A DNA stretch of 28,512 nt from an uncultured beta proteobacterium. Its GTDB lineage: Bacteria; Pseudomonadota; Gammaproteobacteria; Burkholderiales; SG8-39. Below, piece after piece: positions 18,196 through 25,702 of the stretch. The notes under the pieces were generated by a model, which was given only the letters and a program-made list of their open reading frames with translations, was not told the DNA's origin and searched no databases. The translations under genes and the position numbers were made by a program. The stretch spans positions 58,688 through 87,199 of the forward strand of contig CADEDU010000022.1 of NCBI GenBank assembly GCA_902826155.1, given 5' to 3'. Positions within the stretch are counted from its first letter, which is position 1, and each line of letters opens with the position of its first letter.

Positions 18196-19870
18196 CCGCA
18201 GCCATAGACGCAGCCGTAGCCGAAGCCAGCTCGTGCGCCGCGACGGGTGCGCGCGCGGCCTGCAGCACCAGATCAGCGCCCTTCTCGGCGATCGTGATCG
18301 TGGCGGCATAGGTGTTGCCCGAGACGATCTGCGGCATGACCGACGCATCGATCACGCGCAGGGCCTCGATGCCTTTGACGCGCAGGTCAGGGTCGACCGG
18401 TGCCTGCGCGCCGCTGCCCATCGTGCACGAACTGACCGGGTGATAGACCGTCGTGCCGGTGCGGCGCGCGAACGCAAGAATCTCATCGTCGCTGCGCACG
18501 TCCGGTCCGGGCCAGGTTTCGGCCTGCACGAATCGTGCGAGCGATGGCGCCTCGAACAGGCGGCGCACGAATTTGATCGCGGCGATCACCACCTGGCAGT
18601 CGCGTTCGTCGGCGAGGTAATTGGGCTGGATCTCCGGCGCGGCAAACGGATCGGCGGAAGTGATGCGCACGTGCCCGCGACTGAACGGCCGTACCTGGTA
18701 AGCGCCGCAGGTCATACCCGGCTCGCGCTCCAGTCCGGCCTGTCCGATCACCTTGCCGACCTCGGAGCTGGCCGGAATGAACAGGAGCTGAGTGTCGGGT
18801 CGGGTGGTCCCGGGGAGGACCGGCACGAAGCCGAATGCGTTCGAGGGCGCGGTGCTCAACAGGCCGCGCCTGGCGATCAGATAGCCCACCACTTCCATCA
18901 TCAGTCGCAGCCCGTGCGAGCGCTCGTTCATCGTGCCGATCCCGTGCACGCGTTTGGCCACGCGCACCGAGTAGTGATCGGCGAGTTGGGCACCGACACC
19001 GGGTGAGGCGCGCACGACGGCGATGCCCATCCGCTGCAGCAACGCCGGATCACCCACGCCCGACAGCTGCAGCAACTGCGGCGTGTTCACCGCGCCGCCG
19101 GCGAGAATCACTTCGCGGTTCGCGTGGGCGATGCGCGTTGCGCCGTCGTGTCGATATTCGATGCCGATCGCCTTGCGGCCGTCGAACACTACCCGCGTCG
19201 CCTGCGCATGCGTGCGTACCGCAAGGTTGGCGCGCGCCATCGCCGGACGCAGATAGGCATCGGCCGCGCTCCAGCGCCGACCGTCTTTCATCAACTGCTG
19301 GTAGTAGCCGCACCCGGTCTGATCGCCGCGGTTGAAGTCGGGATTGACCTCAAAGCCGAGCGTCTGCATGGCGGCGAAGTAGGCGTCCGACAGCGGATGC
19401 AGGATGCGCGGGTCCTGCACCTGCAGCGGGCCATCGTGACCGCGCACCGCCGGATCTCCGCCAACGCGCGTTTCCGCGCGCTTGAAGTACGGCAGCAAGT
19501 CATTCCAGCCCCAACCGCGTGCGCCGAGCGCGACCCAGTCCTCGTAGTCCTGCGCCTGACCACGCACGTACGCGTGTCCGTTGATCGAACTCGATCCACC
19601 AAGCACTTTGCCGCGCGGACAGGGGATCGCGCGGTTGTCTACGGTGGTGCTGGGCGCGTTGTTGTAGCCCCAGGTGATCTGCGGATCGAACATGGTGCGC
19701 GTGAAACCGGCAGGCACGCGGATCCACAGCTTGTCGTCAGCGCCGCCTGCTTCGAGGACCAGTACGCGATGCGCGCCCGAGGCGCTCAGCCGATTGGCGA
19801 GCACGCAACCGGCTGCGCCCGCGCCGACGACGATGTAGTCCCACCGCTCGGTGTCCGGGCGTGCGGTCAT
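18182..19870 (-). CDS. GMC-family FAD-dependent oxidoreductase (choline/alcohol dehydrogenase-like)
   Basis: This is a 562-residue glucose-methanol-choline oxidoreductase. The FAD-binding GAGAAG motif is at 16-21 with the ribose-binding Glu at 40. GMC signature 1 is GKVLGGSSSINGHAYVRG (87-104) and signature 2 is GGAVNTPQLLQLSGVG (258-273). The active-site pair is His477 (VYHPVSSCTMG) and Asn519 (SGNTYAATI). The exact alcohol substrate cannot be read from sequence; choline dehydrogenase-like proteins with this length act on diverse alcohols. A strong GGGGGAGGG ribosome binding site precedes the ATG. The C-terminal 20 residues are an Ala-rich extension overlapping the end of the convergent lipoprotein gene. 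Confidence 0.92.
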   Translation of the reverse strand: MTARPDTERWDYIVVGAGAAGCVLANRLSASGAHRVLVLEAGGADDKLWIRVPAGFTRTMFDPQITWGYNNAPSTTVDNRAIPCPRGKVLGGSSSINGHAYVRGQAQDYEDWVALGARGWGWNDLLPYFKRAETRVGGDPAVRGHDGPLQVQDPRILHPLSDAYFAAMQTLGFEVNPDFNRGDQTGCGYYQQLMKDGRRWSAADAYLRPAMARANLAVRTHAQATRVVFDGRKAIGIEYRHDGATRIAHANREVILAGGAVNTPQLLQLSGVGDPALLQRMGIAVVRASPGVGAQLADHYSVRVAKRVHGIGTMNERSHGLRLMMEVVGYLIARRGLLSTAPSNAFGFVPVLPGTTRPDTQLLFIPASSEVGKVIGQAGLEREPGMTCGAYQVRPFSRGHVRITSADPFAAPEIQPNYLADERDCQVVIAAIKFVRRLFEAPSLARFVQAETWPGPDVRSDDEILAFARRTGTTVYHPVSSCTMGSGAQAPVDPDLRVKGIEALRVIDASVMPQIVSGNTYAATITIAEKGADLVLQAARAPVAAHELASATAASMAAVTAS

Positions 19871-19908
19871 GGTCCCTCCCCCTTCTTGTGGATGCGGATC
19901 GACCCGGA

Positions 19909-19938
19909 ATGCTAGCTCGCGGCCTGTCGGGCAGCCAA
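19909..19938 (-). promoter_or_regulatory. Possible sigma70-like promoter for the GMC oxidoreductase gene
   Basis: On the minus strand TTGGCT (19938-19933) and TAGCAT (19914-19909) are 18 bases apart, each matching four of six consensus bases, about 39 bases before the start codon. A perfect 7-bp hairpin (19929-19935 with 19949-19955) overlaps the -35 side, but no T-run follows it. The call is tentative. Confidence 0.35.
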
Positions 19939-19987
19939 TGAAGATCCTGCTGCCCCGGCCGCGCCGGCGATGGCGCCGCTGGCGCGT

Positions 19988-20710
19988 CTAGCTCGGACGC
20001 CTGCTCACGAGCATCTCGTGCAGCTCGTAGCTCATGTAGCCCAGGAACGCGCATAGGCCGAGGTACCACGCGCCGTAGTTGATACGCGTGGCGAGCGGCG
20101 TGTCGAAGTAGCGCGGCGGCGCGTCCGACTCGGTCTGCCCCTTGAAACTGCGCCACACGTGCGGCGCGGCCAGGAGCGCAACCAGGATCAGCATCGGACT
20201 GGGCCGGTACCAGAACAGCGCAACGAGAATCGGTACGCCCAGCCACCAGATGCGCGGCGAGAGGACGTTGGTGATCCGCCCGCCATCGAGCGGCAGCAGT
20301 GGCAGCAGATTGAACAGATTGAGCATGAACCCGGCGTAGGCCAGCGCCAGCCACAGCGAGCTGCCGGTCCAACGGGCGACGTAGTAACAGCCGATGGCCG
20401 CCAGAGTGCCCGCAACCGGTCCGGCGATGCCGATGTAGGCCTCGACTTCGGCGTTCATCGGCTGATCCTTCAATTCCACCCAGGCGCCCACGAACGGGAT
20501 GAAGGTCGGCGCACCCACGTCGAGCCCACGCTGCTTCGCCGCGACGAAGTGGCCCATCTCGTGCACGAAGATGAGCCCGACGATGCCGACGGCGTACCAC
20601 CAGCCGAACAACAGTGCATAAGCTCCGACCGACAGGATCATCGTCCCGCCGGTCTTCAAGACGAAGCCGAACTTGCCCAGCGCGAGCAGGCTCAGGATCG
20701 TCTTGATCAT
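19988..20710 (-). CDS. M50-family (site-2 protease-like) membrane metalloprotease
   Basis: This is a 240-residue polytopic membrane protein. The zinc-binding motif HEMGH is at 50-54 within LIFVHEMGHFVAAKQ, and the second conserved block NLLPLLPLDGGR (134-145) provides the third ligand Asp and the GG turn. There are about five hydrophobic segments. There is no PDZ domain, unlike RseP, so this is a minimal site-2 protease. Such proteins cleave transmembrane helices; the substrate here is unknown. The start at 20710 has only a weak ribosome binding site. The gene lies 98 bases downstream of the DUF2167 gene and 117 bases upstream of the GMC gene, all in the same direction. Confidence 0.9.
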   Translation of the reverse strand: MIKTILSLLALGKFGFVLKTGGTMILSVGAYALLFGWWYAVGIVGLIFVHEMGHFVAAKQRGLDVGAPTFIPFVGAWVELKDQPMNAEVEAYIGIAGPVAGTLAAIGCYYVARWTGSSLWLALAYAGFMLNLFNLLPLLPLDGGRITNVLSPRIWWLGVPILVALFWYRPSPMLILVALLAAPHVWRSFKGQTESDAPPRYFDTPLATRINYGAWYLGLCAFLGYMSYELHEMLVSRRPS

Positions 20711-20808
20711 CGTGTGTTACCCATCGGTGAGCGTGGATCGAGCCTCGCTCGTGCGCCTCGGATCAAGCATGCACGAGCCGGCTGCCCGGCGCCACCCGGA
20801 CGAGATCG

Positions 20809-21687
20809 TCACTGCTGCGCCTTGCGCCGCCCGGCGAACAGCTTGAACAGCAGCGCACCGGCACCGATGACCAGAAAGATGACGAGCTTCTTGGCCGCGA
20901 GCAATGCGGCGACAAGCTTGCCGAACAGGCCGAGCTTGGCTGCGGCGCCACCGGCGACCAGCGCAGTCAGCCCATAGGCGGCGACCTTGTCGGTCGAGGC
21001 ATTGAAATCGGCGTAGCGCTTGCCTTCATTGAACGCGAGACCCTCGAGCAGCACTTCGGCGTGGCGCTTGTCCTTGGGCAGCGCGGCCAGATCGGTCACC
21101 AGATTCATGCTGACGTAGCCTTCGCGGCCGAGCGTGAGCGTATTGAAGTTGACGCCCTGTTCGGCGGCTCCTTGATCCGATCCCTTGTCACGCGACGAAA
21201 TCGCCCAGACCACCTTGCGGGTCTGCGTGTCGTAGCGCGGCTTCTCGGCCCAGCCGGTGATCTCGATCTCGGACACACCCATTTCCTTGCGGCGCTTGTT
21301 GGACTCTTCGGTACCTTCGCGAACGTTCTTGATCAACTCGTCGGCGTTCCAGTCGCGCGCGTCGTCGTCCTTGATGTAGCCGGCGCCGTGGTAGCTCAGT
21401 ACCGCGAACCAGTCGAGGTTGCCGCTCGATGGCGTGATCAATCCGATCGTGGTGTTCGACGGCGAATTGCCCATCGCCCGCAACAATTCGCGCGCCTGGT
21501 CCGGCCCGAGCACGGCGTAACCTTGCGGAATCTTCACGGTCGCCTGATCGAGCAGCTTGGCTTCGTGCGGACCGTCCTGGAGCTGGAATTTGGCGCGAAT
21601 CTGATCGACTTGAACCTGAGCGTGTGCCGCAACGGCAGAACAAAGCAGCACGATCGCGATGAATGAATGCTGGAGGCGGATGGGCAT
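20809..21687 (-). CDS. DUF2167 membrane-anchored periplasmic protein
   Basis: This 292-residue protein has a signal peptide (about 1-23, ending AVAAHA), a predicted periplasmic domain of about 220 residues and a C-terminal transmembrane helix (about 262-285) with a short basic tail. DUF2167 features I recognise are ATVKIPQGYAVLGPDQAREL and TGWAEKPRYDTQTRKVVWAI, and the KRYADFNASTDKVAAYGL stretch near the helix. The function is unknown. The ATG at 21687 is preceded by AAAGGA at good spacing, which decides the start over a longer frame from 21765. It may be co-transcribed with the M50 protease gene downstream. Confidence 0.85.
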   Translation of the reverse strand: MPIRLQHSFIAIVLLCSAVAAHAQVQVDQIRAKFQLQDGPHEAKLLDQATVKIPQGYAVLGPDQARELLRAMGNSPSNTTIGLITPSSGNLDWFAVLSYHGAGYIKDDDARDWNADELIKNVREGTEESNKRRKEMGVSEIEITGWAEKPRYDTQTRKVVWAISSRDKGSDQGAAEQGVNFNTLTLGREGYVSMNLVTDLAALPKDKRHAEVLLEGLAFNEGKRYADFNASTDKVAAYGLTALVAGGAAAKLGLFGKLVAALLAAKKLVIFLVIGAGALLFKLFAGRRKAQQ

Positions 21688-21883
21688 CGGGATCCTTTCA
21701 CGGGAGCGGCCGGCACCGGCTGGCCGGACAGTCGAGCCTAGCACTCGGTCGCGCGCACGCTGCATGGGCCAATTCGCGTATCGGGGCTGACGAGAGCGCT
21801 TTTCCGCTGGTGTTTCGAACGCGCTGCGACGAAAGCGGAAGAATGTCCGATGGAAGGCGGGCTCACCCGCTGACCTTCATTTT

Positions 21884-21931
21884 CTCGCCCACCTACTCGC
21901 CCACCTACTCGCCCACCTACTCGCCCAAATA
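21884..21931. repeat. 12-base tandem repeat duplicating the livF stop region
   Basis: The unit ctcgcccaccta occurs three times without change (21884-21895, 21896-21907, 21908-21919), and a fourth, diverged copy (21920-21931, ctcgcccaaata) is the true livF C-terminal coding. On the minus strand livF ends TTG-GGC-GAG-TAG and is followed by two further in-frame GTG-GGC-GAG-TAG units and a third that runs into AAA-ATG. The stop codon is thus repeated in tandem. Confidence 0.95.
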
Positions 21932-22687
21932 CGCGGCGCGCACCTTCGGGTCGGCGAGCAGCGTGCGCGAATCGCCCGAGAGCGTGATCAGTCCGCTCTC
22001 GAGGACATAGGCGCGGCTCGATGCCTGCAGCGCGAGATTGGCGTTCTGCTCCACCAGCAGGATCGTGACGCCTTCAGCGGCGACTGCCTGCACCGTCTCG
22101 AACACTTTCTGCACGATCACCGGTGCCAGGCCCATGCTCGGCTCGTCGAGCAGCAACAACTTGGGCCGGCACATGAGCGCCCGACCGATGGCGAGCATCT
22201 GCTGCTCACCACCCGACAGCGTGCCCGCGGTCTGCGCGCGACGCTCCTTCAGCCGCGGGAACAGGCCGTACACGCGATCGATATCGGCAGCGATCTGCGT
22301 GCGGTCATTGCGGATGTAAGCGCCCATGGTGAGGTTCTCGACCACGGTGAGCTGCGGAAACACGCCGCGCCCTTCGGGCACCATCGCCAGACCTTTGTGC
22401 ACCAGAGCGAACGAAGACGATCCGGTGATGTTCTCGCCGGCAAAACGGATCGTGCCCGCAGCCGGTGCAAGCAGACCGGTGATCGCACGCAGCGTCGTGG
22501 TCTTGCCCGCACCATTGGCGCCGATCAGCGTGACGGTTTCGCCGGCGCGCACATCGAACGCGATGCCCTTGATCGCGCGAATGCCGCCATAGGCCACCTC
22601 CAGGTTGCTCACCGAGAGCAGCGGCGTCACCTCGTGCGCAGGCGCTGTGCTGTTCGCGGCCGGAGCGTTCACTATTGCCGCGCTCAC
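21917..22687 (-). CDS. livF: LivF, ATP-binding subunit of a branched-chain amino acid-type ABC uptake system
   Basis: This is a 256-residue ABC ATPase of the LivF group. Walker A is GANGAGKTT (56-64), the signature is LSGGEQQMLAIGRALM (157-172), Walker B is LLLLDEPSMGLAP (177-189) and the switch region is LVEQN (211-215). The gene begins with GTG at 22687, overlapping the livG stop (GTGA). An N-terminal stretch of about 22 residues, rich in Ala and Pro, precedes the usual family start, so translation might begin later. It pairs with LivG to energise import through LivH/LivM. It is the last gene of the liv run and its stop codon lies in a tandem repeat. Confidence 0.95.
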   Translation of the reverse strand: MSAAIVNAPAANSTAPAHEVTPLLSVSNLEVAYGGIRAIKGIAFDVRAGETVTLIGANGAGKTTTLRAITGLLAPAAGTIRFAGENITGSSSFALVHKGLAMVPEGRGVFPQLTVVENLTMGAYIRNDRTQIAADIDRVYGLFPRLKERRAQTAGTLSGGEQQMLAIGRALMCRPKLLLLDEPSMGLAPVIVQKVFETVQAVAAEGVTILLVEQNANLALQASSRAYVLESGLITLSGDSRTLLADPKVRAAYLGE

Positions 22688-23463
22688 GATGCAGCGCCGC
22701 TGCCGGCCGCGGTGCCCAGGTACGCCTCGATCACCTTGGGATCGCGCCGCACCTCATCGGGCACACCGCGCGCGATCGGCCGGCCGTAGTCGAGCACCAG
22801 GATGCGCTCGCACAAACCCATCACCAGCTTCACGTCGTGCTCGATCAGTAGCACGGTCACGCCGTCGGCACGTATGCGCTTGATCAACTCGCCCAGCGCG
22901 ACTTTCTCGGTCGCGTTCATGCCCGCGGCAGGCTCATCGAGAGCGAGCAGCTTGGGCTCGGTGGCCAGCGCGCGGGCGATCTCCAGTCGGCGTTGCTCAC
23001 CATAGGGCAGGCTCTTGGCCATGTCGTTGGCGCGCGGCGCCAGCCCCACATAGTCGAGCAGCTCGTGCGCGCGCTGCTCGATTGCCGATTCCTCCGCGCG
23101 CGTGGCGCGCGTCTTGAGCACTGCGCCGAACACTCCGGCGCGCGTGCGCACGTGCCGGCCGATCATCACGTTCTCGAGCACCGACAGATTCGCGAACAGG
23201 CGGATGTTCTGGAAGGTGCGCGCCACCCCGCGCGCGCAGACCCGATCGGGCGCCAGCCCGCCCAGCGATGCACCATCGAAAGTGATCGATCCGCCATCGG
23301 GCCAATAGATCCCGGTGAGCACGTTGAACAACGTGGTCTTGCCCGCGCCGTTGGGTCCGATCAGACCGAAGATCTCGCCGGCATTGATATCGAACGACAC
23401 GCGCTCCAGCGCCTGCACGCCACCGAAGCGCTTGGCGATCGCCTGGCAGACCAGCAGGCTCAC
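22684..23463 (-). CDS. livG: LivG, ATP-binding subunit of a branched-chain amino acid-type ABC uptake system
   Basis: This is a 259-residue ABC ATPase of the LivG group. Walker A is GPNGAGKTT (36-44), the Q-loop is TFQNIRLF (83-90), the signature is LPYGEQRRLEIARAL (152-166), Walker B is LLALDEPAAGMN (172-183) and the switch His is in LLIEHDVKLVMGLC. The GTG start at 23463 overlaps the livM stop (GTGA), as livF in turn overlaps livG, so three subunits are translationally coupled. A much longer reading frame extends upstream to 24510, but that part is a shadow of livM. Confidence 0.95.
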   Translation of the reverse strand: MSLLVCQAIAKRFGGVQALERVSFDINAGEIFGLIGPNGAGKTTLFNVLTGIYWPDGGSITFDGASLGGLAPDRVCARGVARTFQNIRLFANLSVLENVMIGRHVRTRAGVFGAVLKTRATRAEESAIEQRAHELLDYVGLAPRANDMAKSLPYGEQRRLEIARALATEPKLLALDEPAAGMNATEKVALGELIKRIRADGVTVLLIEHDVKLVMGLCERILVLDYGRPIARGVPDEVRRDPKVIEAYLGTAAGSGAAS

Positions 23464-24554
23464 CGTACCGCTCCGTTGTTGTCGGCGCGTGCCAGTTCGC
23501 GCTTGCGCAATGCCGATGGGAACAGTCCGGCCGGCCGGTACAGCATCATCACCACCAGCGCCAGGCCGAACAGGAGCATGCGTATCACCTCGGGCTCGAC
23601 GATCGCCTTGCCGAACATCGCCTGCTGCGCCGGACCGACGGTGAAGCGCAAGATCTCCGGCACGAACGACAGCAGCACCGCACCGGCGATCACGCCCCAG
23701 ATGTTGCCCATGCCACCGAGCACCACCATCGACAGCACCATGATCGATTCCACCAGCACAAAGCTTTCCGGGCTGATGAACTGCTGGATCGCCGCGAAGA
23801 TCCCTCCGGCGACGCCGCCGAAGCTCGCACCCATCGCAAACGCGAGCAGCTTCATGCGCGTGGTATCGATGCCCATGGCGCGCGCGGCGATCTCGTCTTC
23901 GCGAATCGCCTCCCACGCGCGGCCGATGCGCGAGTTCTGCAGCCGGATGTTGATCACGATCACCACCATCAGCACCACCAGCAACAGGTAGTAGTACTTC
24001 ATCGGCCCGTTGAAGGTGATGCCGAGCAGCTTCTCGGTGGTGTTGAACTTGATCTCGCCGATCGTCACCGGATCGATGCGCGAGATGCCCTGCGGTCCGT
24101 TGGTGATGTTGATCGGGCGCGACAGGTTGTTGAGGAACACGCGGATGATCTCGCCGAACCCGAGCGTGACGATCGCCAGATAGTCGCCGCGCAGTTTCAG
24201 CGTCGGTGCGCCGAGCAGCACACCGAAAAGGCACGCTACCAGCGCGCCGATCGGCAGGATCAACCAGAACGGCAGGTGCAGACCGAAATGCGGCGAGGCG
24301 AGCAGGGCGTAGCAGTACGCACCGACCGCATAGAACGCGATGTAGCCCAGGTCGAGCAGCCCGGCGAATCCCACGACGATGTTCAGCCCCAGGCTGAGCA
24401 GCGCGAACAGGATGGCAAGATTGGCAATGCGCACCCAGGTCGTGCCGATCTGCACGAGCGCAAACGGCAGCGCGATCAGCGCGGCGGCGATGAGCACGAT
24501 GCCCAGCCACACCAACCGGGGATCACGTGCGTTGTTGCTTGCCTGGCCCTTCAC
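23460..24554 (-). CDS. livM: LivM, inner-membrane permease of a branched-chain amino acid-type ABC uptake system
   Basis: This is a 364-residue permease of the LivM group, with about nine to ten hydrophobic segments. The conserved block NSRIGRAWEAIREDEIAARAMGID (about 207-230) is the coupling-helix region that contacts the ATPases. LGLNIVVGFAGLLDLGYIAFYAVGAY (near 55-80) and GGMGNIWGVIAGA are also family typical. The GTG at 24554 is preceded by AAAAGGTGA at good spacing. It lies 39 bases after livH, and livG starts on its stop codon. Confidence 0.95.
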   Translation of the reverse strand: MKGQASNNARDPRLVWLGIVLIAAALIALPFALVQIGTTWVRIANLAILFALLSLGLNIVVGFAGLLDLGYIAFYAVGAYCYALLASPHFGLHLPFWLILPIGALVACLFGVLLGAPTLKLRGDYLAIVTLGFGEIIRVFLNNLSRPINITNGPQGISRIDPVTIGEIKFNTTEKLLGITFNGPMKYYYLLLVVLMVVIVINIRLQNSRIGRAWEAIREDEIAARAMGIDTTRMKLLAFAMGASFGGVAGGIFAAIQQFISPESFVLVESIMVLSMVVLGGMGNIWGVIAGAVLLSFVPEILRFTVGPAQQAMFGKAIVEPEVIRMLLFGLALVVMMLYRPAGLFPSALRKRELARADNNGAVR

Positions 24555-24576
24555 TTGTCACCTTTTGCCCTTCACT
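24546..24576. repeat. Duplicated livM start signal
   Basis: The 10-mer gcccttcact occurs at 24546-24555 (the real livM start, minus strand AGTGAAGGGC) and again at 24567-24576. The upstream copy opens a five-codon frame, GTG-AAG-GGC-AAA-AGG-TGA, that carries the livM ribosome binding site and ends 3 bases before the livM GTG. This may be chance. Confidence 0.6.
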
Positions 24577-24593
24577 CTTCGCGCGGGACTCGC

Positions 24594-25580
24594 TCACGCA
24601 CGGTCGCCGACGCGCTCGCCGAGCAGTCCCGATGGGCGGAACAACAACACGGCGATCAGCACCAGAAACGCAAACACATCCTGGTAGTTGCTGCCGAACA
24701 GGCTCAGGTGGCCGTCCGGGCCGCAGCGTTGCGCCAGGCCTTCGAACCAGCTCTTGATGCGGCAAAGATCGCTCAGATCGCCGACATAGCCGGCGCCGAG
24801 CGCTTCGATCACGCCCAGCAGCAAGCCACCGACCATCGCGCCGGGTACGTTGCCGATGCCGCCGAGCACCGCGGCGGAGAACGCCTTGAGCCCGAGCAGC
24901 GCGCCCATCTGGTAGTGCGCGATGCCGTAGTAGGTGCCGACCATGATGCCGGCCACCGCACCGAGGCCCGCGCCGATCACGAAGGTGAGTGCGATCTCGC
25001 GATTGATGTTGACGCCCATCAGCCCCGCCACCTGCGGGTTCTGCGCGGTGGCGCGCATGGCGATGCCGAGCTTTGTGCGATGGACCAGCCACAACAGTCC
25101 GCCCATCAGTACCAACGACAACAGCAGGATCGTGATCTGCACGTTGGTGATCGATGCGCCGGCAAGCTGGTAGACGTCGACCTTGATGATCTGCGGAAAC
25201 GCGATGAACTCGCGTCCCCACACGAGCATTGCCAGGTGTTGCAGGACGATCGACATGCCGATCGCGGTGATCAGCGGCGCCAGCCGTGGTGCTCGCCGCA
25301 ACGGGCGATAGGCGATGCGTTCCAGGCCATAGCCCACGGCCATGCACACGGGAATCGCGCACATGGCGCCGATCATCACGATGAGAATCGGTGGCAGGCC
25401 CGACTTGGCCAGCGCCATGATCACGGTGAAGGCGACCATCGCGCCGATCATCACGACTTCGCCGTGCGCGAAATTGATGAGCTGCACGATGCCGTAGACC
25501 ATCGTGTAGCCGAGCGCCACCACGGCGTAGACCGCGCCGAGCGTGATGCCGTTGATCAGTTGCTGGACGAAGATTTCCAT
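24594..25580 (-). CDS. livH: LivH, inner-membrane permease of a branched-chain amino acid-type ABC uptake system
   Basis: This is a 328-residue permease of the LivH group with about eight hydrophobic segments. The N terminus MEIFVQQLINGITLGAVYAV, the GYTMVYGIVQLINFAHGEV block (24-42) and the coupling-helix region AMRATAQNPQVAGLMGVNI (174-192) are family typical. Between the last two helices, where E. coli LivH has a short loop, there is an insertion of about 25 residues (roughly 268-299) with Cys273 and Cys286, predicted periplasmic. The ATG at 25580 lacks a close ribosome binding site (a GGGGGAG lies about 18 bases away). It follows the livK terminator and precedes livM by 39 bases. Confidence 0.94.
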   Translation of the reverse strand: MEIFVQQLINGITLGAVYAVVALGYTMVYGIVQLINFAHGEVVMIGAMVAFTVIMALAKSGLPPILIVMIGAMCAIPVCMAVGYGLERIAYRPLRRAPRLAPLITAIGMSIVLQHLAMLVWGREFIAFPQIIKVDVYQLAGASITNVQITILLLSLVLMGGLLWLVHRTKLGIAMRATAQNPQVAGLMGVNINREIALTFVIGAGLGAVAGIMVGTYYGIAHYQMGALLGLKAFSAAVLGGIGNVPGAMVGGLLLGVIEALGAGYVGDLSDLCRIKSWFEGLAQRCGPDGHLSLFGSNYQDVFAFLVLIAVLLFRPSGLLGERVGDRA

Positions 25581-25640
25581 TGCCGCGGCGTGGCAACGCT
25601 CCCCCTTGAAATCCGTCGCGCCTCAGACCCTCGAAGCGCG

Positions 25641-25671
25641 CAAAACAAAACGGCACCCGCAGGTGCCGTTT
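25641..25671 (-). terminator. Terminator-like hairpin between livK and livH
   Basis: A perfect 10-bp stem (25648-25657 with 25662-25671, loop CGCA on the plus strand) is followed on the minus strand by TTTTGTTTTG. It lies about 30 bases past the livK stop and 60 bases before livH. Partial termination or 3'-end protection here would give more livK transcript than permease transcript, a common design for binding-protein operons. Confidence 0.9.
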
Positions 25672-25702
25672 GCCCGATCAATCCGAAGCGGTCGTGCTCC
25701 GA

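Noticed and set aside
21857..21870. GCGGG-CTCA-CCCGC hairpin after livF as its terminator
   Set aside because: The stem is only 5 bp and no T-run follows on the minus strand.
21884..21931. Regular repeats as a CRISPR array
   Set aside because: The units are 12 bases, directly adjacent and have no spacers; simple tandem duplication.
22684..24510. A 608-codon minus frame that would fuse an N-terminal extension to LivG
   Set aside because: The first 350 codons are an off-frame reading of livM; the true livG begins at the GTG overlapping the livM stop.
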